64,000 nucleotides of DNA from Kibdelosporangium philippinense (GCF_021390435.2 NZ_JAJVCN010000001.1:3348001-3412000), one strand, 5' to 3'; numbered from the stretch's first letter, positions 34,555 to 43,946 are shown. Notes: generated by a model not told the origin, from the sequence alone. Numbers and translations are program-made.

Positions 34555-35846
34555 CGCTACCGACCAACCGGGCCTGCTCGGTCACGCTGAAAGCCGTGGC
34601 CGAGGAGGCCGCGTACGCGGCGAAGAACTTCGACGTCGAGGTGGTCCTGCTGGTCCTGGATTCGTCCAGTGAGCAGCATCGCGCCGAGCACGCCGAACTG
34701 CTCGCCGGTCTGCCCAAGACGCCCGGTGTCGTGCCGCTGCACATGGATGAGGCCGAGCAGCGGGTGTTCCTGCAGCAGTCGATCGAGCTGGCTGACCTGG
34801 CCAAGCCCGATCTCGTGCTCGACCTCATGCTGCCGGACGCGGTGTCCTACGGCGCCTGCACCAACCGCGCGTTCCTGATCGCCAGTGCGCTCGGCTGCGA
34901 CTCCGTGCACCGCAGGGATTCCGATCTGCACTACCAGGTGAAGGATGGCGAGCAGGCCTTCCCGATCCACCACGAGCTCACGTCGATCGGCAAGCGTGCC
35001 GGGGACGCGAAGCCCGGTGTGTCCGCAGTGGCGCTCGACGAGTCCGATGAGGACAAGCCGGTTGTGCTGGTGGGTGGCTCGTTCATCGGCGACCTGTCGG
35101 TGGACATCAGCGAGATCCAGGAGCTCGACCCGGCCCTGTACCACGACGTCGTCAGCCTGTGGGCGCACAGCGGCGCGACCGAAGCCGAGAAGCGCGACCT
35201 GGTCGAGGAGTCCTTCAAGGGAGCGGGCACCGAACCGTTCACTGAGGACCACTCGATAATCACGATCGTCGATCCAATGCGGATCGACATGAGCAACATC
35301 GCCTTCCACCGTGTGCAGGAACAGGTTCCGTTGCCGCCAGCGCGGGACACCATTGGCAGTGACTACTTCCACTTCCACCTGATCCACGATTCGCGGCTGC
35401 CAGGCGTGCTGCACAACCGGCACATCGTGAACTTCCACACCGGCGAACGCAAGACCGACGCCGGGTTCGCGGCCTACCAGCTGCGGTTCGCGAAGTTCTT
35501 CCTGTCGATGTTGTACTTCCACCACATCTACCAGCGGATGGCCGAACTGGGCCAGTCGCTGCTCGACGAGCGATACGACGTCAAAGCGTCCGTCATCGCC
35601 GATCTGGCCAGGGAAAGCACATCGCTGGCCAAGGACGAGAACACCGCACGGCTCGACACGATCGACCGTGCCTACCGCGAACTGGGCGGGCGGTACGCCA
35701 CGTTCGCCGAATCCCTTGTACCGCAGCGAGACCGGCTGCTCGCCGACGCGCAGCAGGACATCGAGGACTTCGCTCTGCTCATCGAGGTGTGGGCGCCGTT
35801 GGTGCGGGCGAGCGAGTCCACCGACCTGGCCAATGCGTGGCGCTAG
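34536..35846 (+). CDS. DUF6271 family protein, possible GT-A-like enzyme
   Basis: 436 residues from ATG 34536 with GGAGAC upstream. The opening MRRICLTLPTNRACSVTLKA and HRRDSD (126-130) resemble the N-terminus and DxD metal site of GT-A glycosyltransferases. I recognise the family as DUF6271, whose function is not established. The C-terminal third is helical. It overlaps the oxygenase gene, so the two products are probably needed together. Its TAG stop coincides with the MITE insertion point. Confidence 0.75.
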   Translation: MRRICLTLPTNRACSVTLKAVAEEAAYAAKNFDVEVVLLVLDSSSEQHRAEHAELLAGLPKTPGVVPLHMDEAEQRVFLQQSIELADLAKPDLVLDLMLPDAVSYGACTNRAFLIASALGCDSVHRRDSDLHYQVKDGEQAFPIHHELTSIGKRAGDAKPGVSAVALDESDEDKPVVLVGGSFIGDLSVDISEIQELDPALYHDVVSLWAHSGATEAEKRDLVEESFKGAGTEPFTEDHSIITIVDPMRIDMSNIAFHRVQEQVPLPPARDTIGSDYFHFHLIHDSRLPGVLHNRHIVNFHTGERKTDAGFAAYQLRFAKFFLSMLYFHHIYQRMAELGQSLLDERYDVKASVIADLARESTSLAKDENTARLDTIDRAYRELGGRYATFAESLVPQRDRLLADAQQDIEDFALLIEVWAPLVRASESTDLANAWR

Positions 35847-36007
35847 GGCGTGTTTCGAATGTCCCGGTCGATGAGAGCCGGGATCGGGGCGGTTCCTGGC
35901 GACGCCGCGGCGACGCCGCGAATACTGGTTGTCTTTGGGCGTTGCCGCGGTGGCGTCAGGGGCCGCATCCGGCCCGGCTATCGCGATCGGGCATTTGAAA
36001 CACGACC
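35846..36007. mobile_element. MITE, 162 bp, between DUF6271 and decarboxylase genes
   Basis: The ends are inverted repeats: GGGCGTGTTTCGAATGTCC on the left and, reverse-complemented, GGTCGTGTTTCAAATGCCC on the right (16 of 19). The TA within CTAG flanks both sides (35844-35845 and 36008-36009). An inner inverted repeat lets the whole element fold into one long hairpin. It has no transposase. The ends resemble IS5/IS427-group elements that target CTAG. Without it, the DUF6271 stop and the decarboxylase ATG would be only 14 bp apart. Confidence 0.8.
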
Positions 36008-36024
36008 TAGGCAGAAGCGGGCTC

Positions 36025-37224
36025 ATGAGTTTTCGTGTTAGTTCCAGGATGCGGGCCGCGTTGGCGGCCGCGTCGGAAGACCAGATCATTTTCGACCTTG
36101 CCGGGATCGAGCGGGCGTACGACTCGTTGGTCAGCGAGTTGCCAGGGATCTCGATCCGGTTCGCGATGAAGGCCTGCCCGGTCGACGAGGTGCTGGCGAG
36201 CCTGGCGCGCCGAGGCGCCGGTTTCGACGCGGCCAGTCCAGGAGAAATCGTCCAAGCGTTGGGCACTGGCGTGCCGGCCGGGCTTGTGCACTACGGCAAC
36301 ACCGTCAAGTCCGATCGCAACATCGTCGACGCGTACCAACTGGGCGTCCGTGACTTCGCCACAGACAGCATCGCCGACGTCACGGCCATTGCAACATACG
36401 CACCGGGTTCCCGTGTGTTCTGCCGGCTGGCGACCACGGGAGCGGGAGCCGTGTGGGGCCTGAGCCGCAAGGCTGGCTGCTCTGGTACGGACGCGGTCCG
36501 CGTGCTCGCGGCCGCCGAAGAGAAAGGCCTGACACCATCGGGCCTTTCGGTACACGTCGGCTCGCAGCAGATGACAACCGCTGCGTGGCAGGACGCGTTC
36601 AACCGGCTCACCGGAGTCCTCATCGCACTGTCCCGGTTGGACATCCGGATCGATCACATCAACCTTGGCGGCGGCTTGCCCGCGCTCGGTTATCGCGACC
36701 GGGCTGGTCATGCGCTCAACCCGCCGCTGGACGCGATCTTCGCGACCATCCGCAACGGCATGTGCCGCCTGCGTGAAATCGCGGGCACACCGCTGGATTT
36801 CATCATGGAGCCCGGCCGCCACCTGGTGGCCGATCATGGTGCGATCCGGGCGCACGTCTCCCGGCTGTCGTCCCGGCGGCAGCTGACCGGGGACCGTGAA
36901 CACTGGCTGTATCTCAGCTGTGGCAAGTTCAACGGGCTCTACGAGATCGACCAGTTGCAGTACCGGCTGGCATTTCCAACACATCACGACGGCCACACGG
37001 TCCCGGCGATCGTGGCGGGACCGACGTGCGACAGCGACGACACCTTCGGGCACGAGCACAATCTCGTCGAGGTGCCGGAAGCGGTCGCGTCCGGCGATCC
37101 AGTGTGGATCCTGTCGTGCGGTGCGTATTCGACCAGCTACACAACGCAGGGATTCAACGGGTTCGCGCCACTGCCGGTGACGCTGTTGCCCAGCGAGCAG
37201 ATGGCGCACGTCGATGCTTGTTGA
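36025..37224 (+). CDS. Type III PLP-dependent decarboxylase (ornithine/diaminopimelate decarboxylase-like)
   Basis: 399 residues from ATG 36025. PLP lysine is Lys49 (RFAMKACP), the phosphate loop is NLGGGLPA, followed by MEPGRHLV, and the second-subunit catalytic Cys is in GPTCDSDD. Alanine-racemase-fold decarboxylases act on basic amino acids or diaminopimelate. The CDSDD segment and lack of a diaminopimelate-type lysA context favour an amine-forming enzyme. It overlaps the GNAT gene by 11 bp. Confidence 0.88.
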   Translation: MSFRVSSRMRAALAAASEDQIIFDLAGIERAYDSLVSELPGISIRFAMKACPVDEVLASLARRGAGFDAASPGEIVQALGTGVPAGLVHYGNTVKSDRNIVDAYQLGVRDFATDSIADVTAIATYAPGSRVFCRLATTGAGAVWGLSRKAGCSGTDAVRVLAAAEEKGLTPSGLSVHVGSQQMTTAAWQDAFNRLTGVLIALSRLDIRIDHINLGGGLPALGYRDRAGHALNPPLDAIFATIRNGMCRLREIAGTPLDFIMEPGRHLVADHGAIRAHVSRLSSRRQLTGDREHWLYLSCGKFNGLYEIDQLQYRLAFPTHHDGHTVPAIVAGPTCDSDDTFGHEHNLVEVPEAVASGDPVWILSCGAYSTSYTTQGFNGFAPLPVTLLPSEQMAHVDAC

Positions 37225-37711
37225 GACAGTGCGTATCCGCCCCATCGGTGCAGCCGATTGGGCCGGTATCGCCACGCTGGAACACAGCGTGTACGCGCCC
37301 AAAGGCCTGTCCGAGGGCCAGGCGGTGCTGGAATCCAAGGCAAACGCGTCACCGGAGACGTGCTTTGTCCTGACGTCTGACGAACAGATCGCGGGCTATG
37401 TACTGGCGATGCCATACCCGGAAGGCCAGTTCCCGGATCTGGACTCGCCGGAGGCTGCCGGTTGCGCGTCCCGCAATCTGCATCTGCACGACCTCGCCAT
37501 CGCCGCTGCCTTCAGGGGCAGCGGCCTGGCGGGGCGGCTGCTGCGGCATCTCACCGCGACGGCCCGATCACGCTCATACAACCGGATCTCGTTGATCGCC
37601 GTTGCGGGCAGCGCAACCTTCTGGTCCGCCAACGGTTTTCAGCCCCACCCCGAGATCGCGCTGCCCGCCAGCTACGGCGCGAACGCGATGTACATGTCCA
37701 CGGCAATCTAG
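37214..37711 (+). CDS. GNAT family N-acetyltransferase
   Basis: 165 residues. The acetyl-CoA motif A lies in HDLAIAAAFRGSGLAGRLLR. It overlaps the decarboxylase gene by 11 bp, implying coupled synthesis. Likely roles are acetylation of the amine made by the decarboxylase, either as a biosynthetic step or for self-protection. Confidence 0.88.
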   Translation: MLVETVRIRPIGAADWAGIATLEHSVYAPKGLSEGQAVLESKANASPETCFVLTSDEQIAGYVLAMPYPEGQFPDLDSPEAAGCASRNLHLHDLAIAAAFRGSGLAGRLLRHLTATARSRSYNRISLIAVAGSATFWSANGFQPHPEIALPASYGANAMYMSTAI

Positions 37712-37722
37712 GAAAAACGATA

Positions 37723-38877
37723 ATGCGCAACGAGTTCCGTCGGGCCCAGCTGGCCATCGCGGCACTGTTCTTCTCGCTCGGCTTCCAGTACGCGAGCTGG
37801 GCCGCACGGATCCCGGTGATCAAGGCATCGCTTGACTTGACGCCTGCCGAGGTCGGTGTCCTGCTGCTGGCAACGGGTGTGGGCGCGGCAGCCGCGTTCC
37901 CGCTCGTGTCACTGCTGATGAAAAACCTCGGGTCACGACGGCTCGCGACGCTCTCCTGCCTTGGGCTCGTCCTTGTTCTCGGCGGAATCGCCTCGGCACC
38001 GAACTATCCGGTCGCCCTGGTGGTCATGCTCGCTGATGGCGTGATCGTCGCGTGCCTCAACGTGGCGATGAACGCCCAAGGTGCTGCGCTGGAGGTCAAG
38101 TTCGAGCGCAACACCATGGCGAAGCTGCACGCGGTGTTCAGCGGTGGCACGTTCATCGCCGCATTGCTCGCTTCCGGGGTCACGGCGGCGACCGATTCGC
38201 TGACCGTGCACTTCGGAATCTCCGCGGTGATCTTGCTCGCGTTGACAGCTTTCGCATGGCCTGGACTGCTTCTTGAAGACCTGCCCGCGCAGGAAAAGAA
38301 GCGTAGCAAGTTGACTCTGCCGTCCAAGGTGACCGCGTGGCTGGGACTGGCCATGGTGTTCGGCACGATCGTCGAGGGTGCCATGACTGACTGGTCAGCG
38401 CTGTACCTCAAGGAAATCGCGGGTGCTCCCGAGGAACTGTTGCCGATGGGCATTGCTGTCGTGTCGGCCATGATGGTTCTGGCGCGCTTGTTCGCCGACG
38501 GTTGGCGTGCACGCTGGGGCGACCGGCAAATCGTCATCACCGGCGCCACGCTGGCCGCGGCCGGTCTGGCCGTTGCCTTGCTACTCGGCGGTTTGGTGCC
38601 CGCGCTGATTGGGTTTGCCTGCGTTGGTCTCGGTATGGCGGCGGTCACGCCTTGTATCTACGTTGCCGCTGCCAAGGAAGGCCCGAACGCGCTGACTCTC
38701 GTTGCCACCATGGGAACGACAGGATTGCTCGCTGGGCCGCCCGTGATTGGCTTCATTACCAACGCAACCACGTTGGTGTGGGGCATGGCGGCTGTGGCAT
38801 TGTCCGCTTTGCTCGTCACCGCGTGCGTGTCACAGGTCCGTTGGCACGCACGCAGCTCGGAGAACGTCCCGGCATGA
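37723..38877 (+). CDS. MFS transporter, probable product exporter
   Basis: 384 residues from ATG 37723 with AGGAAAAA upstream; about 12 transmembrane segments. Similar in layout to YbjJ-like MFS proteins. It begins 11 bp after the GNAT gene and ends the operon, so export of the cluster product is the natural reading. Confidence 0.88.
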   Translation: MRNEFRRAQLAIAALFFSLGFQYASWAARIPVIKASLDLTPAEVGVLLLATGVGAAAAFPLVSLLMKNLGSRRLATLSCLGLVLVLGGIASAPNYPVALVVMLADGVIVACLNVAMNAQGAALEVKFERNTMAKLHAVFSGGTFIAALLASGVTAATDSLTVHFGISAVILLALTAFAWPGLLLEDLPAQEKKRSKLTLPSKVTAWLGLAMVFGTIVEGAMTDWSALYLKEIAGAPEELLPMGIAVVSAMMVLARLFADGWRARWGDRQIVITGATLAAAGLAVALLLGGLVPALIGFACVGLGMAAVTPCIYVAAAKEGPNALTLVATMGTTGLLAGPPVIGFITNATTLVWGMAAVALSALLVTACVSQVRWHARSSENVPA

Positions 38878-38893
38878 AGGTACGGCGGGTCCT

Positions 38894-39808
38894 TTAAGCG
38901 GGGGCCCGCTGTTCCAGCCGTTCAGCGAATTCGCGCCACGAGTCACTGCATTGGCGCGCTATGTCGGCCACCGTGTTCGCGCCCCGTCCTTGCGCTTCGT
39001 CGACGAGGGCCTGCCATTCCTCGGCTCCGATGCCGTCACTGGCCAGCCAGCGCAGCAAACCGCGGCCGGACTCCGTGTCCCGCAATGACGGGTCGACCAG
39101 CAGGACTTCCATCACCATCGTGATGATCCGCTGCGGGATCGGCTCGGCCGCTTGCTTCGCACGGTGTTTCGCCGGCACGGGGTCCTCGCCGCGCAGCACG
39201 CGCTCACGGACATCCGCCGCCGTTCCCAGCGAGATCCCTGCCTGCTTGGCGATCTGCCGTAACGGCATCCGTGGATTGGCCTTAACCAGCTCCCCAGCCG
39301 ACCTGCGACCCTCCACACTGCTCAGTGGACGACGTTTGCCGTCGCGCCCGATCCGCAACGACGCGACGTCCGCGGCGGAATCCCTGCGGATCCCGGAGAC
39401 TGTCTTGGCCGCGAGGCCGGTCGCCGCCGCGATCGCCCGATCCGACCACTGCGGATGGGAAATCAGGATGCGCGCTGCCGCGGCCCGCCTGTCGTACAGC
39501 GACAGTGGCAGCCCGTGGGCAAGGTTGAGCCGCACGGCAAGCAGAAACATCTCTTCGTCGGTTCCCTCGACGAACCGCGCTTCGACTGTCTGCCTGCCTC
39601 GCGATATCGCGGCCTTGACACGGTGTACACCGTCGACGATCCGCATGCTCGGTCTGTGCACGACGATCGGCGGGAGCGGCAGTTCGGACTCGGCGAGCAT
39701 CCGGATGTGGTCGGCGTCTTCGCCTTGCAGTCGTGGCGAGTCCGCCGGGCGTAAGGACGTGATCACGACCGGCTCGCACGGACCAGCCGGATCGATCTCC
39801 ACAAGCAC
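38894..39808 (-). CDS. StrR/NovG-type ParB-like pathway regulator
   Basis: 304 residues from GTG 39808, set by AGGGGG at 39818-39823; the frame extends to a TTG at 39907. A ParB/Srx-type domain (ITSLRPADSPRLQGEDADHI, IVVHRPSMRIVDGVHRVKAA) precedes HTH segments (SHPQWSDRAIAAATGLAAKT, PLRQIAKQAGISLGTAADVR). This is the plan of StrR, NovG and relatives, which activate antibiotic clusters. It converges on the MFS gene and probably acts at the boxes 33227-33326. Confidence 0.85.
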   Translation of the reverse strand: MLVEIDPAGPCEPVVITSLRPADSPRLQGEDADHIRMLAESELPLPPIVVHRPSMRIVDGVHRVKAAISRGRQTVEARFVEGTDEEMFLLAVRLNLAHGLPLSLYDRRAAAARILISHPQWSDRAIAAATGLAAKTVSGIRRDSAADVASLRIGRDGKRRPLSSVEGRRSAGELVKANPRMPLRQIAKQAGISLGTAADVRERVLRGEDPVPAKHRAKQAAEPIPQRIITMVMEVLLVDPSLRDTESGRGLLRWLASDGIGAEEWQALVDEAQGRGANTVADIARQCSDSWREFAERLEQRAPA

Positions 39809-40220
39809 TGGGCGATTCCCCCTTGTTACTGGCACTCGGTTCTCCCCTCGGCATGCACTCCCCCAGCGACAACCCTTCGGCGCGGTGTGATGGTTCAATT
39901 GATTCAAGCCGTGAAAAAAGCCGGCTCGACGTGACCCCTTACAGTCTTCACCACTGGTTTAGACCAATACCACCGTCCCAGCAGTCGGCGCACGCTGTCA
40001 AGTGCGACACGGCGGCCGTCCGATTTCAGACAAGACCCAATTGGCCCGATAGCACAGGACTTGGTGAATATCCACCATGGGTCGGTCCATAAAGGACATG
40101 GGAAGGGCGGCAAATCCGGCTATTGTGGACAATCTTCCGGGCATGGGAAGCGCCCGAAGGGGCATGCCAGTAGCGGCCATGACCAAGGTGGGCATAGCCG
40201 GGTGGGCGGGCTTGGGGTCT
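39809..40220. other. Intergenic region with no recognised gene
   Basis: Lies upstream of the StrR-type gene and downstream of the STAND-WD40 gene. It must hold the StrR-type promoter. A half-site-like GTTCAATTG occurs near 39893, but there is no paired half at a sensible distance. I see no credible coding sequence. Confidence 0.5.
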
Positions 40221-43200
40221 TCAGCAGGGTGGGTGGTAGTCCAGTCCTGGGAAGTACTGGTTCCACTCCGGTTGGCTGATGCTTGGGTGTGCGAGCGCGC
40301 ACACTCTGTTCGCCGCGTTGTTCACGTCCGTCTGCCACAACCGGGCTGTTCGGTCGTGACTACCAGTCGCAACGGTCCGACCGTCCGGGCTGAACACCAC
40401 CGAGACGACCACGCCGGTGTGCCCTGCCAGAGTGGCTACTTCGCGTGGATTGGCGGGGTCACGGACATCCCATAGCCTCGCGGTCCTGTCGTGGCTGCCC
40501 GATACCAAGGTCGAGCCGTCTGGGTTGAAGGCGACCGAGGTTACGGTTTCCGTGTGGCCCTTGAGGATGCCGATCTGCTTGGGATTGGCCATGTCGGCTA
40601 CATCCCATAGGCGAACATCGTGATCCCAGCTGGCTGTGGCGAGGACACGTCCATCTGGGCGGAACGCGACTTGGGTGACGCGGGAGGTGTGGCCGCGCAA
40701 GGTGTTCACTTCACGCGGGTGCGCCGGGTCAGTCACGTCCCACAGGTCAGCCGTGTTGTCCGCGCTCGCCGTGGCCAGGGTGCGGCCGTCGGGGCTGAAG
40801 CGGACCGAGGTGATCGGCTTGCCCTCGATCGTGCCGAGTGGCCTTGGGTTTGCGGGATCCCTGATGTCCCACAAGCGGACCGCGTCCCCGCCGACCGACG
40901 CCAAAGTCCGCCCATCTGGGCTGAATCTGGTCGACCATACGGCCTCGGCATGCCGGATCTCCCCCATCGGCCGTGGGTGTGCCAGGTCGCGTACGTCCCA
41001 CAGCCGCGCGGTCTGGTCCTCGTGACTGGTCGCCAACTGTGTGCCGTCCGGGCTGAACAACGCGGACCACACGGTTGTCTCCAGTTGGATCACCGCGAGC
41101 TCGCGTGGCCGCATGGCATCGCTGATGTCCCAGAGACGCACGGTCTGGTCGTTGGCCGCGGTCGCCAGCGTGCGCCCGTCAGGGCTGAAGACCGCCGAGC
41201 GCAGCGAGTCGGCGTGCTTGCCGAAGATCAACTGGGCGAAGTTTTCCACCCGGGTTGTCTTGTCCGCGCTGCTTGTGATCAGGCTGCGGCCGTCGCGGGT
41301 GAAGGACACCGCTTTCACCATGTTCGTGTGCCCGTTGAGGATAGTGATCTCGCTGCGCTCAGATACGTCCCACAGCCGCACGGTGTAGTCGTTGCTACCA
41401 CTGGCTAGGTACCGGCCGTCGTTGCTGAAGGCCACCGTGTTGACGATGTCCGTATGTCCGTTCAGGACGGCCATTTCACGGCGTTCACGTACGTCCCATA
41501 GCCGAACCGACTTGTCGCTGCCAGCCGAGGCGACGGTAAAACCGTCCGGACTGAAGGTGACGCCGTTGATTCCACCCGGGGTTGAGAACTTGACGATCTC
41601 GCGTTGCGCGCGTACGTCCCACAGCCGGACCGTCTTGTCGTTGCTGCCGCTGGCGAGCGTGATTCCGTCGGGACTGAACATCAGCGCCCTAACGCCGCCG
41701 GTGTGCCCAGGCAAGGTAGCGACTAGGCGGCGGTCACGGACGTTCCACAGCCGAATAGTCTTGTCGTTGCTGGCCGTGGCCAACGTGCCGTCTGGACCGA
41801 ACGCTACGGCGTTGACCGCGCCCGTATGTCCGTCCAAGGCACCAATCTCGCGGCGCTGATGGACGTCCCACAGTCGTACGGACTTGTCAGCTCCACCGGT
41901 GACCAGGATGCCGTCTGGGCCAAAGGCCACGGCGTTGACGCTGTCGGTGTGTCCAGTCAGCGTGCCGAGTTCGGTCACGTTCTGCGGGTTGCTGATATCC
42001 CATAGGCGCACGGTCTTGTCCGAGCCTGCCGTGGCCAGCATGCGGCTGTTGGCATCCTCAGCAGAGGCCAGCACCTCGGCGGTGTGCGCGGCGAGCCTGC
42101 TGGCGATCGGGTTCGATGTCGTCGCCAGCAACCTGTCGCGTGTCTCCGGGATCGCGCTCAGCCGGTACGCGGCGAGGCTGAGCTGAGCGGCCAGTGCGGG
42201 GTTTGTCGCCTCCAACGCGGCCGCGTCGCTGACAACCTTGTTGGCGAGCGCGATGTCGCGTTGTGCTGTGGCGTCGCGTTGGGACTGGATGGCGTAGACC
42301 GTCGCGCCGGACGCCAACATCAGCAGCGCCGCGAGCAAAGCCACGAGCTGACGCAGCCGACGAGTGCGGCGCCGGGCAGTGGCCTGTTCCACGGCCAAGG
42401 CCCGCTGGCTGGAGTCGAGGAACTCGCGTTCCCGCTTGGTCAGCATCTCGCCGTGCGCGGCCGCCCAGTCGCTCGCCCTGGCCAGTCGTGTGCCACGAAG
42501 TAGCGCGCCTGGATCGCGCTCCGCAGTCTCCCAAGCGTCGGTCGCGTCCGTGAGCTGCCGGTGGACCCGCAGTCCTTCGCGGTCGTCGGACAACCAATCC
42601 CGAAGGCGAGGCCAGGAGCGGATCAACGCCTCGTGCGCGATGTCGACGGTGTCGCTGTGCAGCGTCAGCAGCCGGGCGCTGGCGAGCCTTTCCAGCACGG
42701 CCCGCGTGTCTGGATTGTCCGCATCGAGTTCCCGTCGGTGGACGCGGCGTTTGGTGTCCTCGGTTCCTTCGCCCAACGCGACCAGTCGTAGGAAGATCCG
42801 ATGAGCTGTCTCGCGCTGCCCGGCGTCCAGGCCGCTGTAGACGTCCTCCGCGGTGCGCGCGATGGCGTGGTGGATTCCGCCCGCCGCCTCGTAGCCGCCG
42901 AGAGTGAGGCGGGCTCCGCTACGCCGACGCCAGGTCTCCAGCAACGCGTGCGACACCAGCGGCAGGACCGCGCCCTCGCCCGCGGTGTCGGCGATCAGTT
43001 TGGACACCAGCGCCGTTTCGACCATGCAGTCCGCACGCGCCGCAGGCCCGGTGATGGCCTCGCGCAGCTCGTCCGCGGACATCGGTCCGACCAGAACCTG
43101 GGCGTCTTCCAGGGCTTCCACGAGCTGCGGGTACTGGGCGCAGTGGCCGTAGAAATCCGCCCTGACGCCGATCACCACCCGGGCCCGGCTGGTCTCCGAC

Positions 43201-43946
43201 CTCGCTGCGTAAACCAAAGCCGCGATGAACCGGGATCGCTGGTCGCGGTCGGCGCACAGGGTGAACGCCTCTTCGAACTGGTCGATCACCAGCAGCAGAT
43301 CCGTCCCGTCCGGCTCGCGGGCCACAGCCTGGCGGATGACCAGGTGCAGGTTGTTCGGATCCGCGTCCAGCTCGGCACGTACCGACCCCGCTGACCCGCT
43401 GGTCAACGCGGCAAGCCGGACCGCGCACTCCTCCATGGGATTCGGCCCTGGCGTGAACACCACGCTCGGAGTGGAAGTCCCAGCGATCAGGCCCGCCCGC
43501 AGCAAGGACGACTTACCTGACCCGGAGGCGCCGAACACCCCGACGAACCGCCGCTGGTCAACCCGGGCGCGAAGCGTGTTGACCAGTTTCTCGCGGCCGA
43601 AGAACCGGTCGGTGTCGTCCGGTTGGAACGCAGCCAGCCCCACGTAGGGCGGGACCTCGTCATCCGAGGTCGCGACCGCCGGTTGCCGGTCGTTGAGGGC
43701 GTGCCAGCGCTGCTCCCACTCGTCGCGGTCGCCCCCGCAGGCGTCGACGTAGGCCAATGTCACGGCGAGGCTTGGCCTTGTCCGGCCGTTCGCGGCCTCG
43801 GACAGGACGCTCGGCGAGTAGTGGGCGACCTTGCTCAGTTCGCGGTACGTGGGGCTGCCGGCCTTGTCGCGCAGGCCGCGCAGATCCGCGGCGAACGAGA
43901 GCAGGACGTCGTCCGCGGACTCGAGCGGACGCTCTGGTCGTGGCAC
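40221..43946 (-). CDS. HTH-STAND NTPase-WD40 membrane-associated signalling protein
   Basis: 1241 residues. An XRE-like HTH (about 15-85), a STAND-type NTPase with P-loop GASGSGKSS (139-147) and Walker B-type LLLVIDQFEEAF, a single membrane segment near residue 540 (LVALLAALLMLASGATVYA), then 14 WD40 repeats, which would make two seven-bladed propellers. STAND proteins are ligand-triggered switches used in regulation and in conflict systems. The partner is unknown. Divergent from the LAL regulator. Confidence 0.85.
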   Translation of the reverse strand: MPRPERPLESADDVLLSFAADLRGLRDKAGSPTYRELSKVAHYSPSVLSEAANGRTRPSLAVTLAYVDACGGDRDEWEQRWHALNDRQPAVATSDDEVPPYVGLAAFQPDDTDRFFGREKLVNTLRARVDQRRFVGVFGASGSGKSSLLRAGLIAGTSTPSVVFTPGPNPMEECAVRLAALTSGSAGSVRAELDADPNNLHLVIRQAVAREPDGTDLLLVIDQFEEAFTLCADRDQRSRFIAALVYAARSETSRARVVIGVRADFYGHCAQYPQLVEALEDAQVLVGPMSADELREAITGPAARADCMVETALVSKLIADTAGEGAVLPLVSHALLETWRRRSGARLTLGGYEAAGGIHHAIARTAEDVYSGLDAGQRETAHRIFLRLVALGEGTEDTKRRVHRRELDADNPDTRAVLERLASARLLTLHSDTVDIAHEALIRSWPRLRDWLSDDREGLRVHRQLTDATDAWETAERDPGALLRGTRLARASDWAAAHGEMLTKREREFLDSSQRALAVEQATARRRTRRLRQLVALLAALLMLASGATVYAIQSQRDATAQRDIALANKVVSDAAALEATNPALAAQLSLAAYRLSAIPETRDRLLATTSNPIASRLAAHTAEVLASAEDANSRMLATAGSDKTVRLWDISNPQNVTELGTLTGHTDSVNAVAFGPDGILVTGGADKSVRLWDVHQRREIGALDGHTGAVNAVAFGPDGTLATASNDKTIRLWNVRDRRLVATLPGHTGGVRALMFSPDGITLASGSNDKTVRLWDVRAQREIVKFSTPGGINGVTFSPDGFTVASAGSDKSVRLWDVRERREMAVLNGHTDIVNTVAFSNDGRYLASGSNDYTVRLWDVSERSEITILNGHTNMVKAVSFTRDGRSLITSSADKTTRVENFAQLIFGKHADSLRSAVFSPDGRTLATAANDQTVRLWDISDAMRPRELAVIQLETTVWSALFSPDGTQLATSHEDQTARLWDVRDLAHPRPMGEIRHAEAVWSTRFSPDGRTLASVGGDAVRLWDIRDPANPRPLGTIEGKPITSVRFSPDGRTLATASADNTADLWDVTDPAHPREVNTLRGHTSRVTQVAFRPDGRVLATASWDHDVRLWDVADMANPKQIGILKGHTETVTSVAFNPDGSTLVSGSHDRTARLWDVRDPANPREVATLAGHTGVVVSVVFSPDGRTVATGSHDRTARLWQTDVNNAANRVCALAHPSISQPEWNQYFPGLDYHPPC

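Noticed and set aside
34557..36266. A 569-codon open frame antisense to the DUF6271 and decarboxylase genes
   Set aside because: It mirrors strongly supported genes, has low-complexity composition typical of antisense frames in GC-rich DNA, and crosses the MITE. No domain recognised.
36007..37338. A 443-codon open frame antisense to the PLP decarboxylase
   Set aside because: Complement of a gene with clear catalytic motifs; no ribosome site or recognisable fold.
30529..39907. Ribosomally made peptide, NRPS or PKS cluster
   Set aside because: No precursor peptide, carrier protein, adenylation or ketosynthase domain is visible between the SARP and StrR-type genes.
39893..39907. StrR-type box before the StrR-type gene
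   Set aside because: GTTCAATTG resembles one half-site, but no matching inverted half lies at 9-13 bp; probably chance.
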